Positions 41,792 to 50,598 of a stretch of 64,000 nucleotides of DNA are shown in pieces. Under the pieces are notes generated by a model. That model had not been told where the DNA came from and searched no databases. It saw nothing but the letters and a program-made list of their open reading frames with translations. Source of the stretch: Arthrobacter pigmenti (GTDB lineage: Bacteria > Actinomycetota > Actinomycetes > Actinomycetales > Micrococcaceae); contig NZ_JAATJL010000001.1 in assembly GCF_011927905.1 (NCBI RefSeq), forward strand, positions 3,100,001 through 3,164,000, written 5' to 3'. The number at the start of each line of letters is the position of its first letter. Positions within the stretch are counted from its first letter, which is position 1. Position numbers and translations under genes: made by a program.

Positions 41792-42710
41792 TATCGCGCC
41801 CCAGACAAGCACCACGCCCGCAACTGAGCCCAAGCGAACTGAACCACCGGCCAGCCGGAAGAAAAACACCGAGGAACTGAGCGGAAGCACCGGACGCCGC
41901 CTGCTCAAGCACCTGCTCCTCACCGTCTTCGGCATCATCATGCTCTACCCGCTGCTGTGGATGCTGGTGAGCTCGCTTCGGCCCAACGATGTGATCTTCC
42001 GCGAGGCGGGCCTCTGGCTCGACACCTTCGAGATCAGCAACTACACGGAAGGCTGGAACGCCCTCCAATCACCGTTCGGGCACTACATGATCAACTCGAT
42101 GATCGTGGTGATCGGCTCGATCATCGGCAACCTGGTCTCCTGCTCGATGGCAGCCTACGCTTTCGCCCGGCTGAAGTTCCGCCGTCGCAACCTGCTGTTC
42201 GCCATCATGCTGATGACAATCATGCTGCCCATCCACGTGATCATCGTGCCGCAATACATCATCTTCTCCGAGATGGGTTGGGTGAACACCTTCATCCCGC
42301 TGGTGCTCCCCAAACTGCTGGCCACGGACGCGTTCTTCGTCTTCCTCATGGTCCAGTTCATCCGCGGACTGCCGAAGGAACTGGACGAAGCTGCGCGCAT
42401 TGACGGCTGCGGGCACGTGCGGATTTTCACCCGCATCATCCTTCCGCTGATGATGCCCGCGCTGGCAACCACCACCATCTTCACCTTCATCTGGACCTGG
42501 AACGACTTCTTCAGCCAGCTGATCTACCTGACTGACCCCGAAATGTACACGGTGCCCGTTGCCCTGCGCTCCTTCGTGGACAGCACCGCCACCTCCTCCT
42601 GGGGTTCGATGTTCGCCATGTCCATCGTTTCCCTCCTACCCGTCTTCCTGGTGTTCCTGTTCGGCCAGAAATACCTGGTCAAGGGCATCGCCACCACCGG
42701 CATCAAATAA
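41781..42710 (+). CDS. Carbohydrate ABC transporter permease (MalG/UgpE-like)
   Basis: 309 residues. After a Pro/Thr-rich cytoplasmic start come six helices (LLLTVFGIIMLYPLLWMLVS ... SIVSLLPVFLVFLFGQKYLV). The EAA loop is ELDEAARIDGCGHVRIFTRI. The gene overlaps the first permease by 11 bases, which couples them. Partner of the two binding lipoproteins downstream. Confidence 0.95.
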   Translation: MTTNIAPQTSTTPATEPKRTEPPASRKKNTEELSGSTGRRLLKHLLLTVFGIIMLYPLLWMLVSSLRPNDVIFREAGLWLDTFEISNYTEGWNALQSPFGHYMINSMIVVIGSIIGNLVSCSMAAYAFARLKFRRRNLLFAIMLMTIMLPIHVIIVPQYIIFSEMGWVNTFIPLVLPKLLATDAFFVFLMVQFIRGLPKELDEAARIDGCGHVRIFTRIILPLMMPALATTTIFTFIWTWNDFFSQLIYLTDPEMYTVPVALRSFVDSTATSSWGSMFAMSIVSLLPVFLVFLFGQKYLVKGIATTGIK

Positions 42711-42748
42711 GCACCGCACAAACGACAGCTCAATGACAAGGAAATTCA

Positions 42749-44044
42749 ATGACGAAATTCTCACGCCCTGTTACCGCCGCTTCCCTCGCCGTCGTGCTCG
42801 GCCTGGCACTGGGCGCCTGCGGTAACGGCGGCAGCCAGTCCGCCGGCGACGGCAATCTCCGCTTCTCCTGGTGGGGATCGGACCCACGGCACGAGGCCAC
42901 CCAGAAAATCATCGACATCTACGAAACCAACAACGAGGGCGTCACCATCTCCGGCGAATTCGCCGACTTCTCGGGCTACTGGGACAGACTAGCGACGACG
43001 ACGGCGGGCCGGGACGCGCCCGACGTCATCACCATGGACGAGAAATACATCATGGAATACGCCGGCCGCGGCGCACTGACCGACCTTACGGAACTCGAGA
43101 ACCTGGACCTGTCCAAGTTCCCCGAATCCGCACTGGACCTCGGCCGCTACGAGGACGGTGTGTACGGGTTGAGCACCGGCCAGAACGCCTACTCCGTTAT
43201 GGTCAACGCTGACCTCTTCGCCGAAGCCGGCGTTGAAATCCCGGATGACAGCACCTGGACCTGGGATGACTACTACGAGATCTCGGCCACGATCAGCGAA
43301 AACCTGGGCGAGGTCGCGGGCACTGATTACGGTGCGCTCGATGGTGACCTGCGCATTTGGCTCCGCCAGAACGGCGAGGAACTCTACAGTGAGGATGAGC
43401 CGGGCACGGTGGGCTACTCACAGGAGAACCTTCTCTCCTGGTTCGAGCACCTGCTCCACGTCCGCGACACCGGCGGCGGCATCAGCGCGGCACAGTTCAC
43501 CGAGGCCGCGGCCGGCACCTTCGAGGCGGAGAACTTCCCCACGAAGAAGACGGCCATGGGTTGGTACTGGTCCAACCAGCTCGGCGCCCTGCGCACCGCC
43601 ACCGGAGACGACATCCGCATCCTCCGGGTGCCCTCCCCCAGCGGCAACGCCGAGGACAACGGCATGTACTACAAGGCCTCCATGTACTGGTCCATCTCCA
43701 GCCAATCGGATGACCAGGCCGCCGCAGCCGACTTCGTGGACTTCCTCGCCAATGACCCGGCCGCGGCGGAGAAGATGCTCGTGGACCGCGGCGTGCCGGC
43801 CAACCCGGACATGGCAGCCGCGATTGAACCGCTGCTCGATGAATCCCAGCAGACCGTCGTCTCCTTCCTCGAAGAGATCGAACCCGAGGTCTCCGACTCC
43901 CCCAAGCCCTCGCCCATCGGCGCGGGAACGGTCCAGGAAACGATCGTGCGCTACGTCGGGGAAGTCCTCTTCGACAACCTCACGCCGGAAGAGGCCGCCG
44001 AGCAGCTGACAGCAGAAATCGAAGGCATGATCAGCGCGGGCTGA
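42749..44044 (+). CDS. Extracellular sugar-binding lipoprotein, paralogue 1
   Basis: 431 residues. Lipobox LGLALGACGN near residue 24 predicts a lipid-anchored protein. Mature family 1 binding-protein fold: LRFSWWGSDPRHEATQKIID, ITMDEKYIMEYAGRGALTDL, then DYYEISATI and GMYYKASMYWSISSQSDDQA. AAGGAAATTCA precedes ATG. It delivers the oligosaccharide to the two permeases. A close tandem paralogue follows. Confidence 0.94.
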   Translation: MTKFSRPVTAASLAVVLGLALGACGNGGSQSAGDGNLRFSWWGSDPRHEATQKIIDIYETNNEGVTISGEFADFSGYWDRLATTTAGRDAPDVITMDEKYIMEYAGRGALTDLTELENLDLSKFPESALDLGRYEDGVYGLSTGQNAYSVMVNADLFAEAGVEIPDDSTWTWDDYYEISATISENLGEVAGTDYGALDGDLRIWLRQNGEELYSEDEPGTVGYSQENLLSWFEHLLHVRDTGGGISAAQFTEAAAGTFEAENFPTKKTAMGWYWSNQLGALRTATGDDIRILRVPSPSGNAEDNGMYYKASMYWSISSQSDDQAAAADFVDFLANDPAAAEKMLVDRGVPANPDMAAAIEPLLDESQQTVVSFLEEIEPEVSDSPKPSPIGAGTVQETIVRYVGEVLFDNLTPEEAAEQLTAEIEGMISAG

Positions 44045-44081
44045 CCAGACACCATTGATCCGGAAGACAGGACAACATGAG

Positions 44082-45386
44082 ATGAAAAGATCCTCCCGCC
44101 CAACCCGTACCCTCACGGCCGCCACGGCCGCCGTCGTACTCACCCTCTCGCTCGGCGCCTGCGGCAATGGCGGCAGCGCGGAGGCAGGCGACGGAAGCCT
44201 GCGCTTCTCCTGGTGGGGCTCAGACCCCCGCCACGTGGCCAATCAGGAAATTATCGATCTGTTCGAGGCCGGAAACGAGGGCATCACCATCGAGGGTGAA
44301 TACTCGGACTTCGGCGGCTACTGGGACAAACTCGCGACAACCACAGCAGGCCGCGACGCCCCGGATGTCATCACCATGGACGAAAAGTACCTGCAGGAGT
44401 ACGCTGGCCGCGGCGCACTGGCTGACCTTAGCACCCTTGAAGGGTTGGATACGTCCAAGTTCGACGACGCCGCCCTCAACCTCGGGCGCTACGAGGAGGG
44501 CCTCTACGGACTGACCACCGGGCAGAACGCCTATGTGGTCATGGCCAATGAGGACCTGTTCGCGCAGGCCGGCATGGAACTGCCCGATGACACCACCTGG
44601 ACTTGGGATGACTACTATCGCATCTCCGCCGAACTGGAGGAGAAACTTGGCGGCGACATCGTGGGCACCGACTACGGTGCGCAGGACGTGGACCTGAGGA
44701 TCTGGCTTCGCCAGCACGGCGAAAACCTCTATAACGACGCCGAACCCGGCACCGTGGGCTACTCGCCGGAGAACGTCACGGCGTGGTTCGAGCACCTCCT
44801 CGAAGTACGCGACGGCGGCGGACCGAGCGCCGCCCGGTACACCGAGGAAATGTCCGGCTCCTTCGAAGCCGGCGGCTTCGCGACCAACCGGGCAGCGATG
44901 GGCTGGTACTGGTCCAACCAGCTCTCCGCCCTCCGCACGGCCAGCGGCAGTGACGTCACGATGCTGCGCGTCCCATCGGACAGCGGAACCGCAGCGGATA
45001 ACGGCATGTACTACAAGGCCTCCATGTACTGGTCCATCTCAAGCCAGTCGGATGATCAGGAAGCAGCCGCCGAGTTCGTGAACTACCTCGCGAACAACCC
45101 GGATGCCGCAAAGAAGATGCTCGTTGACCGCGGCGTCCCCGCCAACCCGGACATGGCTGCCGCCATCGCTCCGGATCTGGATGAGAACGATCAGGCGGTA
45201 GTGGACTTCCTCGACGAGATCCGCCCTGACATGGCCGAACCGCCGCTGCCCTCCCCCGTGGGAGCCGGCGGTGTCCAGGACATGGTCAAGCGCTACGTCT
45301 CCGAGGTCCTTTTCGACAAGCTGACACCCGAACAGGCCACCGAACAAATGACCGCCGAAATAGAAGGAATGATCAGCGCAGGCTGA
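44082..45386 (+). CDS. Extracellular sugar-binding lipoprotein, paralogue 2
   Basis: 434 residues from ATG 44082. Lipobox LTLSLGACGN. About two thirds identical by eye to the preceding protein over its full length, with the same FSWWGSDPRH and SSQSDDQ motifs and identical C termini (EGMISAG). A tandem duplication that may widen or shift ligand range: differences cluster in EAENFPTKK versus EAGGFATNR and in the interdomain region. Same operon. Confidence 0.94.
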   Translation: MKRSSRPTRTLTAATAAVVLTLSLGACGNGGSAEAGDGSLRFSWWGSDPRHVANQEIIDLFEAGNEGITIEGEYSDFGGYWDKLATTTAGRDAPDVITMDEKYLQEYAGRGALADLSTLEGLDTSKFDDAALNLGRYEEGLYGLTTGQNAYVVMANEDLFAQAGMELPDDTTWTWDDYYRISAELEEKLGGDIVGTDYGAQDVDLRIWLRQHGENLYNDAEPGTVGYSPENVTAWFEHLLEVRDGGGPSAARYTEEMSGSFEAGGFATNRAAMGWYWSNQLSALRTASGSDVTMLRVPSDSGTAADNGMYYKASMYWSISSQSDDQEAAAEFVNYLANNPDAAKKMLVDRGVPANPDMAAAIAPDLDENDQAVVDFLDEIRPDMAEPPLPSPVGAGGVQDMVKRYVSEVLFDKLTPEQATEQMTAEIEGMISAG

Positions 45387-45410
45387 TCATTCCAGGAACG
45401 GAACACGAAC

Positions 45411-47438
45411 ATGCTCGACTCCGCACCCCGGCTGACGCACGGCTCCGGGTACCCGGTCGATGAAAGTACCCGCGTTGCGCGGGTGGCACTGGTGGGCGTC
45501 CATGGATACGGCGCCAGCCATCTGGAGAATCTCCGCAAGCTGGAGAACGACGGCGCCGCCCGCCTGGTTGCCGTGGCGGACCCCCGCCCTCCTGCCGCCG
45601 GGACGCTGGGTGCCGACGTCGGCGTGTTCGCGAACCTGGAAGACCTGCTCGCCTCAGGGGCGGCGCCCGACGTCGTCGTCATCGCCGCCCCCATCCAGGC
45701 GCACGCGCCGCTCGCGCTCATGGCAATCGAGGCGGGCGCCGACGTCTATGTGGAGAAGCCTCCGGTGGCGTCGATGGAGCAGTACAACTCCCTCCTCGCC
45801 GCGGCGGAGAAAGCCGGCGTCGCCGTGCAGACCGGGTTTCAGAGCCTGGGCTCGGCAGCGCTGGACCGGCTCGACGATCTCGTGGCAACGGGGACGCTGG
45901 GTTCGGTCCGCGGCGTGAGCGCGCAGGGAGCCTGGGTGCGGACCCGGGGCTACTTTGCGCGCTCGCGCTGGGCGGGAAAGCGAACGCTGGATGGAGTGGA
46001 CGTGGTCGACGGCGTGGCCACCAATCCGCTTGCCCATGCGGTCGCGACCGCCCTTCGTGTGGCCGGTGCCAGGGAAGCGTCCGACGTGGCTACCGTCGAG
46101 ACTGACCTGTACCGGGCACACGACATCGAGTGCGATGACACGTCCGCCATCCGGGTGCGTACCGCCTCCGGCACGGTGGTCACGCTCGCACTCACCCTGT
46201 GTGCCGCGGAGCAGACGCGCCCAAGCGTCACGCTCCACGGCACACAGGGCACCGCCGTCCTCTACTACACCGAGGATGAGCTGGTCATCACCACGTCCGA
46301 GGGCACTGCCACCGAGCGTTTCGGCCGCGCGGACCTCCTGACGAATCTACTCGAACAACGTGTCCATGGGACGGCCTTAATCAGCCCGCTCGCTTCCTCC
46401 GGCGCGTTCATGCGGGTGCTTGACGCCGTCCGGCTGGCCCCACCGCCACATCCGATCGATTCTGCGTACGTCACCTGGACCGGCGAGGGAGCTGACGCTC
46501 ACCCCGTAGTGCATGGGATCGAGGACCTCCTGCAGCGGACCTGCCTGGCCCAGGCCACCTTCCGTGAACTGGATCCGGGCTGGGCGCGGCCGTCATCGTC
46601 GTCCGTTCCGCTTGTGCTTGACGGCGGTGAAGTCGGCTCGTACCGGGACGGGACCGACGTCGCGCCGTTCCTTTCACCGCGTCCTTACCTCCATCCCGTA
46701 ACCACACGCGCCGGCGTAGTTGTCAGCGATCATTTCCCCGCAGACCACGTGTGGCACCTCGGCGCCGGAATTGCGGTACAGGACGTCAACGGAACCAACC
46801 TCTGGGGCGGACGTACCTATCGCCGCGAGGAACAGGGCTATGTGTGGCGCCCGGACCACGGCCGGATCTCCCGCACGGCACTTGCGCACCACGGCGATTC
46901 CCTTGAGGAGACCCTGCGCTGGAGCGGCCCCGACGGCACCGCGCTGCTGCATGAAGCCCGCCACATCAGCTGGCGCACAGTGAACGACGCCGCGTGGGCC
47001 CTCACGATCGATTTCGCACTAACACCCGCCGGCGAAGGCACGGTAACGCTGGGGAGCCCCGGATCGAACGGCCGGGATGGCGGTGGCTACGGCGGCTTCT
47101 TCTGGCGCCTGCCCGCCTGCGAAAACACTTCAATAACGACGGCGGACGCCTCCGGTGAGGCCGGTGTCCACGGAACGGTGTCCGACTGGTTGTGCTGGCA
47201 GGGCAGCTTCACGGGCCGGCCGGCAACGCTTCTCTTCCTGCCGAATGACAACGCACCCGATCCCTGGTTTGTGCGTTCCGAGGGCTATCCCGGTGTGGGG
47301 CTTGCGCTTGCGTGGGACCGGCCGGTCAGCGTCACGCGCAGTATCCCGTTGACCCGGTCCGTCACCGTTCTCATTGCCGACGGCGCCCTGGACCCCGACG
47401 CCGTCCGCATCCTCGCGGCCCACGAAAGGCACCCATGA
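45411..47438 (+). CDS. Fusion of Gfo/Idh/MocA oxidoreductase with PmoA-like (DUF6807) domain
   Basis: 675 residues. N-terminal half (about 20-385): Rossmann start VALVGVHGYGASHLENLRKL, the EKP motif VYVEKPPVASME and a C-terminal alpha/beta domain. From about 395 the PmoA/DUF6807 domain follows: FLSPRPYLHPVTTRAGVVVS, DHFPADHVWHLGAGIAVQDV, then YGGFFWRLPAC and WLCWQGSFTGRPATLLFLPN. These are usually separate neighbouring genes. Likely a two-step sugar dehydrogenase/modification enzyme in the cytoplasm. Its stop overlaps the next start (ATGA). Confidence 0.9.
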   Translation: MLDSAPRLTHGSGYPVDESTRVARVALVGVHGYGASHLENLRKLENDGAARLVAVADPRPPAAGTLGADVGVFANLEDLLASGAAPDVVVIAAPIQAHAPLALMAIEAGADVYVEKPPVASMEQYNSLLAAAEKAGVAVQTGFQSLGSAALDRLDDLVATGTLGSVRGVSAQGAWVRTRGYFARSRWAGKRTLDGVDVVDGVATNPLAHAVATALRVAGAREASDVATVETDLYRAHDIECDDTSAIRVRTASGTVVTLALTLCAAEQTRPSVTLHGTQGTAVLYYTEDELVITTSEGTATERFGRADLLTNLLEQRVHGTALISPLASSGAFMRVLDAVRLAPPPHPIDSAYVTWTGEGADAHPVVHGIEDLLQRTCLAQATFRELDPGWARPSSSSVPLVLDGGEVGSYRDGTDVAPFLSPRPYLHPVTTRAGVVVSDHFPADHVWHLGAGIAVQDVNGTNLWGGRTYRREEQGYVWRPDHGRISRTALAHHGDSLEETLRWSGPDGTALLHEARHISWRTVNDAAWALTIDFALTPAGEGTVTLGSPGSNGRDGGGYGGFFWRLPACENTSITTADASGEAGVHGTVSDWLCWQGSFTGRPATLLFLPNDNAPDPWFVRSEGYPGVGLALAWDRPVSVTRSIPLTRSVTVLIADGALDPDAVRILAAHERHP

Positions 47439-48538
47439 CCACCACCTCCGAGCCCGGGCTTGAATCTTTTGCGGATCCCGTAGCGGATCTCGACGAGCGC
47501 GCAGTCAAACGCAGCCGTGTCATGTCCATCCTGGACCGCACCGGGCACGACTCCCTGCTGCTGACCACCAACACGGCGATGACCTGGTACCTCGGTGGAA
47601 GCCGCCTCCATATCAGCCTCGCAGGTGATCCGATCGCGATACTGCTGGTTGACCGCGAGCGCGACCACCTCGTGACTTTCAACAACGAAGCGGACCGGCT
47701 GATGCGCGAGGAACTGCCGGCCGACGTCGTCGTTCATCCTGTTCCCTGGCACGGATCCCTGCACGACGTCGCCGGCCGGCTGGCACCCTCGCGACCGCTT
47801 GAGGAAGCAAGCGTCCGGCGTGAGCTGCGCGAGGCGCGGCAGTCTCTCCTGCCGGTCGAGACGGAGCAGTATGCCGAACTCAACCGCGAGGTAGCCGGGG
47901 CCCTGACCGACGTGCTCTCGGCTGTTCGGCCGCATACCGCCGAACGCGATGTCGCCGCGCAGCTGGCAGCCCGGGTGATCGCGATGGGGGCGGAACCGTT
48001 GGTCCTGCTGTGTAACGGCCGGGAGCGGTCCGCTTTCCGGCACCCGCTGCCGACGGCGGCACCGCTTGGACGGCGGGCGATGGCCGTGGTGTGTGCGCGG
48101 CGCAAGGGCATGGTCGCGAACGTGACGCGCTGGGTGCGTTTCGAAGGATCGACGGCCGCCGAGCGCGACGCCGAAGCGAGGATCGCCGCCGTGGAGGCGG
48201 ACATCCTCGCCGCCACTGTTCCGGGTGCGCGGCTGGACGGGATCTTCGAGACGATCCGCAGCTCGTACGAGGTGCACGGCTTCGGCGCAGATCAGTGGCG
48301 GCTGCATCACCAGGGCGGACCCGCCGGTTACGCGGGCAGGGACCCGCGGGTCACGGCCTCGACCGGCGACCCTGTGGTCCTGAACCAGGCGTTCACGTGG
48401 AACCCCTCCGGGCCCGGCGTGAAGATCGAGGATACGGTACTGCTGACTCCCGAAGGCATTCGTGTGCTCAGCGTGGACGAGCGGTGGCCCACGGTCGAGG
48501 TGAACGGTTTGATGCGTCCCGTGACGCTGGAGGTTTAG
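47435..48538 (+). CDS. M24-fold (aminopeptidase P/creatinase-like) protein, most metal ligands lost
   Basis: 367 residues from ATG 47435, ATGA-coupled to the fusion gene. The N-terminal creatinase-like domain (about 20-140) is followed by a pita-bread domain. In active M24 peptidases five residues (Asp, Asp, His, Glu, Glu) bind two metals. Here the aligned segments read AVVCARRKGMVANVTRWV (Cys220 and Asn229 in place of the Asp pair), RLHHQGG (His kept, 291/292), TWNPSGPG (Asn323 in place of Glu) and KIEDTVLL (Glu332 kept). It is therefore probably metal-free like creatinase and may hydrolyse a sugar-linked amide rather than a peptide. Confidence 0.85.
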   Translation: MTTTSEPGLESFADPVADLDERAVKRSRVMSILDRTGHDSLLLTTNTAMTWYLGGSRLHISLAGDPIAILLVDRERDHLVTFNNEADRLMREELPADVVVHPVPWHGSLHDVAGRLAPSRPLEEASVRRELREARQSLLPVETEQYAELNREVAGALTDVLSAVRPHTAERDVAAQLAARVIAMGAEPLVLLCNGRERSAFRHPLPTAAPLGRRAMAVVCARRKGMVANVTRWVRFEGSTAAERDAEARIAAVEADILAATVPGARLDGIFETIRSSYEVHGFGADQWRLHHQGGPAGYAGRDPRVTASTGDPVVLNQAFTWNPSGPGVKIEDTVLLTPEGIRVLSVDERWPTVEVNGLMRPVTLEV

Positions 48539-48603
48539 GGAACTTTCGTGCACCTCTGGCGACTCACAAGCGTGGGAACCCGCCAGAGCTGCACGAAAGT
48601 TCC
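48539..48603. repeat. Long inverted repeat, copy 2 of 3, between convergent genes
   Basis: Arms 48539-48561 and 48581-48603: 23 bp with a single mismatch, core CTTTCGTGCACCTCTGGCG. It lies between the M24-like gene and the convergent enolase-superfamily gene. Confidence 0.85.
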
Positions 48604-48625
48604 GGGATACGCTGTGGGCGGAGCC

Positions 48626-49693
48626 TTAGCGCCTGAGCTCCAACCCGAGACCCGGCTGGCCGCTCACCGTAAGTCCGGCCTCCGTGATGCTGACCGGCGA
48701 CGGACCTGCGAGGACGCCCAGCTCGGCCAGGGTGGCACCGTCGACCGCTTCCACCCATGCCGTTTCAGCGAGCGTGGACGCAAGCTGCCCCGAAAGCTCG
48801 GGAAGCAGGTGCGGCGCGACAGCAATGCTGTTGGCCCTGGCCAGCTCCACGATGCGCCGGAACGGGGTGATTCCGCCAACCCGGACAATGTTGGGCTGGA
48901 TGATGTCCACGGCTTCGGCCTCGATGAAGTCACGGAACCGGTAGATAGTGTGCACGTTTTCACCGAGCGCGATCGGGACGGGTGAGGAGCGACGCAGCCG
49001 CCGGTAGGCAGAGAGGTCATCGGCACGAATGGGTTCCTCAAGCCAGTGCAGGCCGTATTCGCCGAGGCGGTCGAGCGCCCGCAGGGTGTTGGGCAGGTCC
49101 CACCGCTGGTTGGCATCGATCATGAGCGCCCGGTCAGGGCCAAGGACCTCCCGGACGGCGGCGATCCGTTCGGCATCCTCTCGGAGGTCCGGTTTGCCTA
49201 CCTTGACCTTGACGGCCTGCCGGCCTTCGGCGACCCACCGCTGGACTTGCTCAAGAAGTTCCTCGAGGCTGTAGTGCAGGTTCACTCCCGATCCGTAGAC
49301 CGGTACCGTCTCACGACGCCGGCCCAGCAGGTCAGGCACGGAGCAGCCTGACTGCCGCCCGGCCAGATCCCAGAGGGCGAGGTCGACGCCGGCCATGGCG
49401 ATCGTGGTCAGCCCTCCCCCGCCTGCCTCATGGAGACGGGCCCACAGTGCGTCCCAGACCGGCTCTGCCTGCGCTGGCAATCCCACAACAAACGGCGCGA
49501 TGTCATGCTCCAGCAACGCCAGCACGGCGTGCGGCCCGATGGTCGGCGTCCACGAGAAACCGTGGCCCACGCCGTCGTCGTCGGTTGTCACAGTGGTGGC
49601 CAGGAAGGAGTTCTCCTGCACATCCGCTCCCCAGGGGCGGGGTAGCGGAACCGTGATGAGACGGGCGGAGAAGCCCGTGATTTTCGGGCTCAT
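48626..49693 (-). CDS. Enolase-superfamily (mandelate racemase/sugar acid dehydratase-like) enzyme
   Basis: 355 residues. Capping domain first (FSARLITVPLPRPWGADVQE), then the TIM barrel with KVKVGK base pair, metal ligands in MIDANQRW, WLEEP and LGENVH, and a C-terminal PHLLPELS. This set fits acid-sugar dehydratases or racemases of the muconate-lactonising/mandelate racemase group. With a KDG-dehydratase-like gene overlapping upstream (ATGA), an aldarate or aldonate dehydratase role is likely. Substrate not determinable. Confidence 0.9.
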   Translation of the reverse strand: MSPKITGFSARLITVPLPRPWGADVQENSFLATTVTTDDDGVGHGFSWTPTIGPHAVLALLEHDIAPFVVGLPAQAEPVWDALWARLHEAGGGGLTTIAMAGVDLALWDLAGRQSGCSVPDLLGRRRETVPVYGSGVNLHYSLEELLEQVQRWVAEGRQAVKVKVGKPDLREDAERIAAVREVLGPDRALMIDANQRWDLPNTLRALDRLGEYGLHWLEEPIRADDLSAYRRLRRSSPVPIALGENVHTIYRFRDFIEAEAVDIIQPNIVRVGGITPFRRIVELARANSIAVAPHLLPELSGQLASTLAETAWVEAVDGATLAELGVLAGPSPVSITEAGLTVSGQPGLGLELRR

Positions 49694-50595
49694 GCGTCCA
49701 CAAGCTCACGCCCGGCGGCAAGGATGCCCTTGAGTTCCACGAGCTGACTCTCAGTCGGGTCGACCAGCGGCGGGCGGACGGAACCGACGTCGAACCCGTC
49801 CAGCCGGAGCCCAGCCTTGATCAGCGAGACGCCGAAGCCGGGAGTCTGGTCCCGCAGGCGCACCAGCGGCGCGTAGAACCCCTCGAGCAGACGGTGCCGC
49901 GCCGGTTCGTCCCCGTCGATGTACGCGCGGTAGTACGCGGTGGCAATTTCTGGCGCCATCGCGAACGCAGCCGAGGAGTAGAGCGGAATCCCGAGTCCAC
50001 GGTAGGCACCCTGGCTGAGCTCAGCGGTCAGCAGGCCGTTGAAGAACTGGAAGTCCGTGCGACCCGTGGCGGCGACCGCGGACACGATCTCCTGCGCCAG
50101 GCCGACGTCGCCCACACCGTCCTTGAACCCGATCACCTTCGGATTGGCGGCCAGACGGGCAACGGCACTGGCTGTAAACGCACCGTTTGCCCTGTGATAG
50201 ATGATGACCGGCAGGCTCGAGGCGGCAGCGACGTCCTCGACGTAGGCAACCAGCCCGTCGGTTGGCCCCTTGACGAGGTAAGGGGGTAGCACGAGCAGCG
50301 CATCGGCCCCGGCCTCCTCGGCAACACGAGCCGCAGCGCGTGCGTGCCCGAGCGGTCCGCCGGCGCCGGCAATCACCGGAACCTGCCCGTTTACGGCGTT
50401 CACGGCGGTTATGACGACGGCGCGGATCTCCTCGATGTCGAGGGCGTGGAACTCGCCGGTGCCGCACGCGGGAAAGACCCCTCCCGGCTGATAATCCAGG
50501 CGCGACCTGATGTGCTCACGCAGCCTGGCGGTATCCACCGAACCGGAGGCGGAAAACGGGGTGACGGGAAAGAACAGCACTCCAGTGAACTGCAT
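49690..50595 (-). CDS. DapA-family lyase/dehydratase, KDG-dehydratase-like
   Basis: 301 residues. FFPVTPFSASGSVDTARLRE, PACGTGEFHALDIEE, the catalytic Tyr in IIYHRANG and Schiff-base Lys in VIGFKDGVGD mark the DHDPS superfamily. The FFPVTPF/ACGTGEF signature resembles 5-dehydro-4-deoxyglucarate dehydratases, which give 2-oxoglutarate semialdehyde. Start overlaps nothing upstream; three bases separate it from the epimerase gene. The downstream enolase-superfamily gene is ATGA-coupled. Confidence 0.9.
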   Translation of the reverse strand: MQFTGVLFFPVTPFSASGSVDTARLREHIRSRLDYQPGGVFPACGTGEFHALDIEEIRAVVITAVNAVNGQVPVIAGAGGPLGHARAAARVAEEAGADALLVLPPYLVKGPTDGLVAYVEDVAAASSLPVIIYHRANGAFTASAVARLAANPKVIGFKDGVGDVGLAQEIVSAVAATGRTDFQFFNGLLTAELSQGAYRGLGIPLYSSAAFAMAPEIATAYYRAYIDGDEPARHRLLEGFYAPLVRLRDQTPGFGVSLIKAGLRLDGFDVGSVRPPLVDPTESQLVELKGILAAGRELVDA

Positions 50596-50598
50596 GAC

